From Bacteroidales bacterium (lineage in GTDB: Bacteria; Bacteroidota; Bacteroidia; Bacteroidales; JAOZTL01), in contig JAOZTL010000237.1 of NCBI GenBank assembly GCA_029942205.1, positions 1 to 5,582 on the forward strand: DNA of 5,582 bases, in the 5' to 3' direction. Shown here piece after piece: positions 1-4,851 of this stretch. Made by a program: the position numbers and the translations under genes. Under the pieces are notes generated by a model. That model was not told the origin of the DNA and made no database searches. It was given only the letters and a program-made list of their open reading frames with translations. Each line of letters begins with the position of its first letter. Position 1 is the first letter of the stretch.

Positions 1-67
1 TCATATTTTCATAGAAAAACAATTTACAGAAAAAAAACAAAATAGCGAAATATTTTGTAAAAAATTT

Positions 68-75
68 TATCTTTG
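68..75 (+). promoter_or_regulatory. Candidate Bacteroidota -7 promoter box upstream of flavodoxin
   Basis: TATCTTTG matches the Bacteroidota primary sigma factor -7 consensus TAnnTTTG at every defined position and is followed by CA, as often seen in this phylum. Transcription would begin near position 80, giving a leader of about 150 nt before the flavodoxin start. No TTG or TTTG -33 element lies 17-23 nt upstream; the nearest TTTTG (53-57) is only 10 nt away. The match is therefore to the -7 half only. A second possible start, nearer the gene, is the shared element at 188-210. Confidence 0.4.
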
Positions 76-98
76 CAATAGAATTGAAAATTCGAGGC

Positions 99-124
99 GA
101 AAATGGATAAAATATTTCATTTTC
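99..124 (+). promoter_or_regulatory. Dyad / hairpin with Fur-box resemblance in flavodoxin leader
   Basis: GAAAATG (99-105) and CATTTTC (118-124) are perfect inverted repeats. One G-U pair and one A-U pair extend the stem inward to 107/116, leaving an 8-nt loop. The 19 bases at 106-124 match the classical Fur box (GATAATGATAATCATTATC) at 12 of 19 positions by my count, with both outer ends conserved (GATAA and TCATT). Iron control of flavodoxin is well established in many bacteria, so an operator is plausible. In DNA this A+T-rich, however, a match of this quality can arise by chance, and the dyad could equally act as an RNA hairpin. Confidence 0.3.
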
Positions 125-187
125 ACGTAAACCTGAATAAAATAGATTTTCCTAATTATTGATTCTAAAAAAAACAGAAATTTTAGT

Positions 188-210
188 AGGAAATAATTAA
201 ATTTCAACAA
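188..210 (+). promoter_or_regulatory. Shared upstream element, copy 1 (before flavodoxin)
   Basis: This element is identical at 20 of 23 positions to 3858-3880 upstream of the DUF368 gene, including an unbroken 14-mer, TTAAATTTCAACAA (197-210). All three mismatches are A/G transitions. In both copies the 14-mer ends exactly 17 nt before the ATG. TAAATTTC within it is one base from the -7 consensus TAnnTTTG, so the element may be a promoter giving a leader of about 18-20 nt. No -33 element is visible at the right spacing. It could instead be an operator or a translation-enhancing leader. Confidence 0.45.
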
Positions 211-227
211 CTACAAATTATAAACAC

Positions 228-755
228 ATGAAAAAAATAGGTTTATTTTATGCACCAGCACAAGGAAGCACAGAACAAATTGCAAAAAAAGTAGCAGCAC
301 GTTTGGGCGACGATAATGTTGAATTATTGCTTATTGATGAAAATACCGAGATTACAAAATTAGACGATTTTGATAATCTTATTTTTGGAATTTCGACTGT
401 TGGTCGGGACAACTGGGATGCTAATTACACAAAAATTGGTTGGGATTTATTTCTCCCTAAGTTACAAAATGCTAATATTGGAGATAAAAAAGTTGCTATT
501 TTCGGACTAGGAAATCATATTCTTTATCCCGATAATTTTGTAGACTCAATGGGTATTTTAGGAAATACGATCGAGTCAAGTAAAGCTAATTTGGTAGGTA
601 AAGTTTCTATCGAAGGATATGATTATAAAGATTCGGAAGCGGTAGTAGATGACCTGTTTTTCGGTTTACCTATCGATGAAGATAACGATGATGATTTGAC
701 AGACAGTAGATTAGAAAATTGGGTAAATGCTTTAAAATCAGAATTTGGTCTTTAG
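228..755 (+). CDS. Long-chain flavodoxin (FMN electron-transfer protein)
   Basis: This 175-residue cytoplasmic protein matches the length of long-chain flavodoxins (E. coli FldA has 176) and aligns with them throughout. The order is an N-terminal beta strand and FMN phosphate loop (residues 4-17), the first isoalloxazine loop (56-72), the core strand KKVAIFGLG (87-95), and the second FMN loop with Tyr100. The long-chain insertion lies around 120-145, followed by the GLPIDEDN segment (146-153) and the final helix. Flavodoxins carry low-potential electrons between redox enzymes and often substitute for ferredoxin in iron shortage. Two points are odd. The phosphate loop reads PAQGST (10-15) rather than the usual (S/T)xTGxT, and the expected Trp near the PTW position is absent; Trp63 may take its place. 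The gene stands alone between its own leader and a strong terminator. ATG at 228 is the only start compatible with the fold. I am confident of the fold and less sure of its redox partner, and I do not assign fldA. Confidence 0.9.
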   Translation: MKKIGLFYAPAQGSTEQIAKKVAARLGDDNVELLLIDENTEITKLDDFDNLIFGISTVGRDNWDANYTKIGWDLFLPKLQNANIGDKKVAIFGLGNHILYPDNFVDSMGILGNTIESSKANLVGKVSIEGYDYKDSEAVVDDLFFGLPIDEDNDDDLTDSRLENWVNALKSEFGL

Positions 756-778
756 GCAAATATATATTGCAAATAACT

Positions 779-806
779 AAAAAAGGGCTTTTTTGCCCTT
801 TTTTTT
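779..806 (+). terminator. Strong intrinsic terminator after flavodoxin
   Basis: A ten-base-pair stem begins 23 nt after the flavodoxin stop codon. Six A-T pairs and then GGGC (785-788) pair with GCCC (795-798) and the following Ts, closed by a loop of six Ts. The right side runs into eight consecutive Ts (799-806). The matching A-run on the left would make it work on the opposite strand as well. It should separate the flavodoxin transcript from the aminotransferase gene. Confidence 0.88.
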
Positions 807-940
807 ATTGGTACTTTGCCGCTTTTTTTCGATAAGTTTGTCCGAGCATGAATCCCATTCGATAAAAAAATCGTATCTTGCTACGCAAAAAATAAATGAT
901 TAAATAACTTAAACGCATCTAATTTTAAACTAATTATTCG
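807..940 (+). other. Spacer upstream of aminotransferase, no gene seen
   Basis: This 134-nt stretch should contain the aminotransferase promoter because a terminator precedes it, but I cannot place one firmly. TATCTTG at 874-880 is one T short of TAnnTTTG, and TAATTTTA at 920-927 matches except for the last base; neither has a clear -33 partner. TTCGATAA occurs twice (828-835 and 858-865). A small TTGC-TAC-GCAA hairpin lies at 878-888 and resembles one at 2295-2308. No ORF of useful length is present. Confidence 0.3.
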
Positions 941-2257
941 ATGAATAAAAATACGCCTATTAATTACGATACAGTTAAAGATAAAATATCTAAATGTAAG
1001 AAAAGTAAAGTAGGAAATGCCTCTATTCGAGAGATTGTCCGAATTGTGAATGAAATAGAAACAGAAACAGGAGAAAAATTCATTCGGATGGAAATGGGAG
1101 TGCCAGGTCTTACTCCTCCCGAAATAGGAACAGAAGCCGAAATTGCAGCTCTGCGGCGTGGAGTTGCGGCAAAATACCCGATGATTGATGGTGTTGCAGA
1201 TTTGAAAGATGAAGCTCAGCGATTTGTCAAATTATTTTTAGATTTAGACATCTCCAGAGAGCATTGTCTGCCATCAGTAGGCTCTATGCAAGGCTCTTAT
1301 GCAACATTTAGTGTTATCAACAGAACGGATCGTAACAAAGAAGGAACTTTATTTATTGATCCTGGCTTTCCTGTACAAAAGCAGCAAGTCCGAATGATGG
1401 GACACGATTTTATGAGCTTTGACGTTTATAATTATCGTGGTGAGGCTCTACACGACAAATTAGAATCGTACTTGAAAACAGGAAAAGTTTCGAGTATTAT
1501 GTATTCTAATCCCAATAATCCATCATGGATCTGTTTTACAGAGAGAGAGTTACAAATAATTGGCGAATTGGCAACAAAATACGATGCTGTCGTTATCGAA
1601 GATTTGGCTTATTTTGGAATGGATTTCCGAAAAGATTTTGCACAACCAGGTGTTGCGCCATATCAGCCAACAGTAGCACACTATACCGATAATTATATAT
1701 TATTAATATCAAGTTCAAAAGTATTTAGTTATGCAGGTCAGCGAGTCGGGATTATTGCCGTTTCCGGCAAATTATTTGAACGAGAATATCCAGATTTGAC
1801 ACGCTATTTTCCAAACAAACAGTTTGGGCATTCGCTTGTGTTTGGTGCGTTGTATTCATTATCGTCAGGAGTAACGCATTCCTCTCAATATGCCGTTGCT
1901 GCTATGTTAAAAGCCGTAAATGATGGCGAATTTAAGTTTATAGATCACGTTAAAGAATATGGTCGCCGTGCCAAAATAGTAAAACGAATTTTCACCGAAA
2001 ACGACTTTAGTATTGTATACGATAAAGATGAAAACGAAAAAATAGCGGATGGTTTTTTCTTTACATTCTCATACCCAGGATTTTCAGGGGTCGATTTACT
2101 CGAAGAAATGCTTTATTATGGCATTAGTTCTATTTCGCTAAATATTACAGGAAGCGAGCGAACAGAAGGTTTGCGAGCATGCGTGTCTCAAATAAATGGT
2201 CATCAATTCGAGCAATTAGAGACTCGATTAAAAGCATTTTACAAAGACCATCAATAA
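941..2257 (+). CDS. PLP-dependent aminotransferase, class I/II (fold type I)
   Basis: This 438-residue protein carries the full set of fold-type-I aminotransferase motifs. GSMQGSY (114-120) is the PLP phosphate region, NPNNP (190-194) contacts the cofactor, and Asp221 with Tyr224 (EDLAYFG) binds the pyridine nitrogen and ring oxygen. SSSK ends at Lys260, the Schiff-base lysine, and is followed by Arg268 (GQRVG). Arg412 (GLRAC) is the likely substrate-carboxylate arginine. An N-terminal segment (residues 50-60, MEMGVPGLTPP) matches the usual substrate-gating strand. It should move an amino group between an amino acid and a 2-oxoacid in the cytoplasm; the substrate cannot be read from sequence. 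From memory, close relatives are widespread in Bacteroidales as single-copy, unnamed aminotransferases. The usual NPNNPTG reads NPNNPSW here. No transmembrane or signal sequence is visible. ATG at 941 lacks a Shine-Dalgarno, as do the other starts. The neighbours give no pathway clue. Confidence 0.92.
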   Translation: MNKNTPINYDTVKDKISKCKKSKVGNASIREIVRIVNEIETETGEKFIRMEMGVPGLTPPEIGTEAEIAALRRGVAAKYPMIDGVADLKDEAQRFVKLFLDLDISREHCLPSVGSMQGSYATFSVINRTDRNKEGTLFIDPGFPVQKQQVRMMGHDFMSFDVYNYRGEALHDKLESYLKTGKVSSIMYSNPNNPSWICFTERELQIIGELATKYDAVVIEDLAYFGMDFRKDFAQPGVAPYQPTVAHYTDNYILLISSSKVFSYAGQRVGIIAVSGKLFEREYPDLTRYFPNKQFGHSLVFGALYSLSSGVTHSSQYAVAAMLKAVNDGEFKFIDHVKEYGRRAKIVKRIFTENDFSIVYDKDENEKIADGFFFTFSYPGFSGVDLLEEMLYYGISSISLNITGSERTEGLRACVSQINGHQFEQLETRLKAFYKDHQ

Positions 2258-2276
2258 TTTTGTATGGTATTTTTTT
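2247..2276 (+). terminator. Candidate intrinsic terminator overlapping the aminotransferase stop codon
   Basis: ACCATCAA (2247-2254) pairs with TTG (2260-2262) and ATGGT (2264-2268), with a one-base bulge at 2263 and a five-base loop. An A and seven Ts (2270-2276) follow directly. The stop codon (2255-2257) lies inside the loop, so a terminating ribosome would compete with folding. The stem is short and only moderately G+C rich, so termination may be partial. If real, it separates the aminotransferase from the TPR gene. Confidence 0.42.
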
Positions 2277-2280
2277 AGTA

Positions 2281-2369
2281 CTTCGTCATTTATTATTGCT
2301 TACGCAATCTAGCGCTTGCTGAATCTTTGGAATTTACAGAATTGAGTAAGCAGCATCAAAAAGATGAAG
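2281..2369 (+). other. Possible structured spacer upstream of the TPR gene
   Basis: Two inverted repeats are nested here. CTTCGTC (2281-2287) pairs with GATGAAG (2363-2369) with one G-U pair, and TGCTTAC (2297-2303) pairs with GTAAGCA (2346-2352). The intervening gaps are 9 and 10 nt. An alternative local hairpin, ATTGC-TTAC-GCAAT (2295-2308), would compete with the inner stem. The segment around 2298-2320 is visibly richer in G+C than the DNA on both sides. This could be a leader RNA structure, a decayed repeat, or chance. No ORF is evident. Confidence 0.22.
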
Positions 2370-2409
2370 ACTTTATTTAGTTATAATATTTTAGATTATT
2401 TTACATGCA

Positions 2410-3810
2410 ATGAGTTACAATTCAGAAGATGATAATCATAAGCTAGAACAGAACATCAAGCGTTTTGAAGAAATGATTCGTGAAAATACAGCATATTACT
2501 TTGATGTGGATGACATAGAAGAAATTGTTGAATATTATTACACAAAACGTATGACTTCGCTTTTTAGTCAAGCTATTTTATATGGAATAAAGCAACATCC
2601 TAATTCTGTCGATTTACAAATAAAATATGTCCAACATTTAATTAATGAAAATAAGCATATTGAAGCATTACAAATGCTTGAAAAAGTAAAGAGTATTGAT
2701 CCTAATAATTATTTTATATCTACATTATTTGGAATAATATATAATTTTATAGGAGATTTCCGAAAAGCCGAAAATTATTTTCAGCAAGCTATCAAAAAAG
2801 CAACGAATTTAAACGACGACGATGTTTTTTATATTATTGCACGTAGCTATGAGCAAATAGCTGAATACGAGAAAGCTGTGAAATATTATTTACGTACATT
2901 AGAAATAGAGTTGGATGATTCGGAAGTATTAAATAATATAGCCTATTGCTATGAAAAGACGCAAAATTATGAAAAAAGCATTAAATATTATAAACTTTTT
3001 CTGGATCAAGAGGCTTTTTCTACCGAAGCTTGGTATAATTTAGGAATTGTACTTTATAAAGATAATCAATTAGACGCAGCAATCGAAGCATACGATTATG
3101 CATTAACAATACAGCCTGACTTTCATTTAGCACTTTATAATAAATCACTTGTACTAATCAATTTAGGAAAGTATACTAGAGCAATAGAGAGTTTACAGGA
3201 ATATTTAGAATTAGATCGATATGATTCACACATTTATTATTTGATTGCCGAAAGTTATTTAAAACAGGAAGAGTTCCTTAATGCAAAAATTTATTACGAA
3301 AAGAGTATTGATGTTGATTCTAATAATCATGAAGCATGGTATAGATTAAGTAAAATACTTTATTTAAAACAAGAAGATAAAAATAGCTTGAAAGCAATAC
3401 GAAATGCTTTGGCAGTAAAAGATGAAATTGCAAAATATTGGCATCAGTCTGCTGTTGTTAATTTAGCACTAAATAATAATGATAAGGCAAAAAAATCATA
3501 CCAAAAGACTCTCAAATTAGATTCACATTTAGTAAAAGTTTGGATCGGTTATGCGGAGTTTGAATTTGAACGAAAACACATCAATAAAGCTATAAGTATA
3601 TTAAAATCAGGATATTCTGAAAACTCTGAAAATCCAGAAATTAGCTATTATTTAGCTGCTTATTTATATTTATCCAACAAAAAAACAGAAGCATTGCAAT
3701 ATTTAGAAAAAGGGATAAAAAAAGACGCAAATAAGATTACTATTTTTAATAAGATTTATCCAAATAATTTAGAAATAATAACCGAATTACTTGATAAATA
3801 TAGGAAATAA
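2410..3810 (+). CDS. Cytoplasmic tetratricopeptide-repeat (TPR) protein, eleven repeats
   Basis: This 466-residue protein is almost wholly TPR solenoid. After an acidic, helical N-terminal region (1-65) I count two repeats at 66-133, a three-residue insertion, then nine repeats in exact 34-residue register at 137-442. A short C-terminal helix closes it. The typical pattern (W/Y-x-x-L/I-A/G near the start, A near position 20, and D-P or D-x-N near the end) is clear; residues 205-238 are the best example. There is no signal peptide, lipobox or membrane segment, so it should act in the cytoplasm as a protein-binding scaffold. No catalytic domain is present and the partner is unknown. The gene lies 87 nt upstream of DUF368 with no terminator between, an order I recall from other Bacteroidota. 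Its codons look more A+T-rich than those of the aminotransferase gene. An earlier ATG at 2405 stops after two codons (ATGCAATGA), which fixes the start at 2410. Confidence 0.88.
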   Translation: MSYNSEDDNHKLEQNIKRFEEMIRENTAYYFDVDDIEEIVEYYYTKRMTSLFSQAILYGIKQHPNSVDLQIKYVQHLINENKHIEALQMLEKVKSIDPNNYFISTLFGIIYNFIGDFRKAENYFQQAIKKATNLNDDDVFYIIARSYEQIAEYEKAVKYYLRTLEIELDDSEVLNNIAYCYEKTQNYEKSIKYYKLFLDQEAFSTEAWYNLGIVLYKDNQLDAAIEAYDYALTIQPDFHLALYNKSLVLINLGKYTRAIESLQEYLELDRYDSHIYYLIAESYLKQEEFLNAKIYYEKSIDVDSNNHEAWYRLSKILYLKQEDKNSLKAIRNALAVKDEIAKYWHQSAVVNLALNNNDKAKKSYQKTLKLDSHLVKVWIGYAEFEFERKHINKAISILKSGYSENSENPEISYYLAAYLYLSNKKTEALQYLEKGIKKDANKITIFNKIYPNNLEIITELLDKYRK

Positions 3811-3857
3811 TATGCCTGATAGATAGAATTATTTAAAATAATTAATTATTCTAAATA

Positions 3858-3880
3858 AGAAAATGGTTAAATTTCAACAA
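3858..3880 (+). promoter_or_regulatory. Shared upstream element, copy 2 (before DUF368 gene)
   Basis: This is the partner of the element at 188-210: 20 of 23 positions agree and TTAAATTTCAACAA (3867-3880) is identical, again exactly 17 nt before the ATG. The likeness continues weakly through the leader (both end in AAAC or ACAC before ATGAAAA). If it is a promoter, DUF368 and aroE could be transcribed independently of the TPR gene. The -33 region at the expected distance holds only A and T, so promoter strength cannot be judged. Confidence 0.45.
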
Positions 3881-3897
3881 TTTACACGATTAAAAAC

Positions 3898-4851
3898 ATG
3901 AAAATAATACTAAAAAATATTCTTATCATATTGAAAGGCATTGCTATGGGGGCAGCCGACGTTGTTCCTGGAGTTTCTGGTGGTACAATTGCTTTTATAA
4001 CAGGAATTTACGCAGAATTAATTGATTCCATTAAATCGATTAATATTCAAAATGTTCGACTATTATTCAACGAAGGTATTCCTGCATTTTGGAAGGCAAT
4101 AAATGGCAGTTTTTTATTAGCTTTAGCTTCAGGTATTGCTTTCAGTATCATTACATTAGCACGTTTACTTAAATATATACTTGAAACACATCCAATCCTG
4201 ATTTGGTCATTCTTTTTTGGATTAATCGTTGCTTCGGCTATTTATGTGGCTCGGCAGATAAATAAATGGAACTTTTTAACCATTATTCTACTAATTGCAG
4301 GGCTTATTCTGGCTTATTTTATAACAGAAAGTACGCCTGCCGAAACACCCAATAGCTATTGGTTTATATTTTTGACAGGTGCAATTGCTATTTGTGCAAT
4401 GATTTTGCCAGGAATATCAGGTAGTTTTATTATGCTTTTGATGGGAAAATATGAATTTATTCTATCTGTAGTTAATGAATTAAAAATAGTTTACTTGCTT
4501 GTTTTCGCATCGGGTGCTGTTGTTGGTTTGTTAAGCTTTTCAAATTTACTCTCTTGGTTACTAAAAAAGTATCATGATTTTACTGTTGCTGTATTGGCTG
4601 GATTTATGATTGGGGCACTTAATAAAGTTTGGCCATGGAAACAAACCCTAGAAACGTATACAAACAGCCATGGCGAGCTAAAACCATTGATAGAGAGTAA
4701 TATAATGCCTTCTACTTATGAATCGCTTACAGGCAATAGTTCTGAATTATTATTTGCAATTTTGTTTGTAATCATTGGTTTTGCATTAATTTTTGTAATT
4801 GAAAAAATTGCTGATTATTTTAAGGTGAAATCAGAAAAAATAAGCTCATGA
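3898..4851 (+). CDS. DUF368 membrane protein, PopT-family polyprenyl-phosphate translocase
   Basis: This 317-residue polytopic membrane protein belongs to DUF368 (PF04018). Two related signature motifs mark the two halves: GAADVVPGVSGGT (18-30) and AMILPGISGSF (167-177). They suggest an internally duplicated transporter with re-entrant PGxSG loops. Further hydrophobic segments lie near 70-90, 100-118, 125-142, 152-168, 197-222, 228-245 and 284-303. A conserved-looking WPWK (245-248) follows the seventh. Genetic studies of this family (named PopT, alongside DedA/UptA) support a role in returning undecaprenyl phosphate across the cytoplasmic membrane for reuse in peptidoglycan and surface-polysaccharide synthesis; I infer that role here from family membership. 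The last bases form ATGA with the aroE start, a 4-bp overlap that implies translational coupling. The length is typical for the family. The start at 3898 places the first motif close to the N terminus, as expected. Confidence 0.88.
   Translation: MKIILKNILIILKGIAMGAADVVPGVSGGTIAFITGIYAELIDSIKSINIQNVRLLFNEGIPAFWKAINGSFLLALASGIAFSIITLARLLKYILETHPILIWSFFFGLIVASAIYVARQINKWNFLTIILLIAGLILAYFITESTPAETPNSYWFIFLTGAIAICAMILPGISGSFIMLLMGKYEFILSVVNELKIVYLLVFASGAVVGLLSFSNLLSWLLKKYHDFTVAVLAGFMIGALNKVWPWKQTLETYTNSHGELKPLIESNIMPSTYESLTGNSSELLFAILFVIIGFALIFVIEKIADYFKVKSEKISS

Noticed and set aside
1..4. Possible start codon of a divergent minus-strand gene (ATG at 4-2)
   Set aside because: Only one codon lies within the window, so nothing supports a gene. 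The nearby minus-strand ATG at 12-10 stops at once, and no clear minus-strand -7/-33 pair is visible.
828..865. Direct repeat TTCGATAA (two copies, 30 nt apart)
   Set aside because: Eight bases, only two copies, in A+T-rich DNA. No third copy or symmetric arrangement points to an operator array.
874..880. TATCTTG as the aminotransferase promoter
   Set aside because: It is one T short of TAnnTTTG, and the nearest TTTG (837-840) is 33 nt upstream, far beyond the normal spacing.
2405..2413. Two-codon ORF ATGCAATGA overlapping the TPR start
   Set aside because: It is useful for fixing the TPR start codon, but too short to claim as a regulatory uORF without ribosome data.
3837..3850. Perfect 14-bp palindrome AATAATTAATTATT upstream of DUF368
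   Set aside because: It is made only of A and T in a spacer that is nearly all A and T, where such palindromes are expected by chance. It lacks a T-run to act as a terminator.
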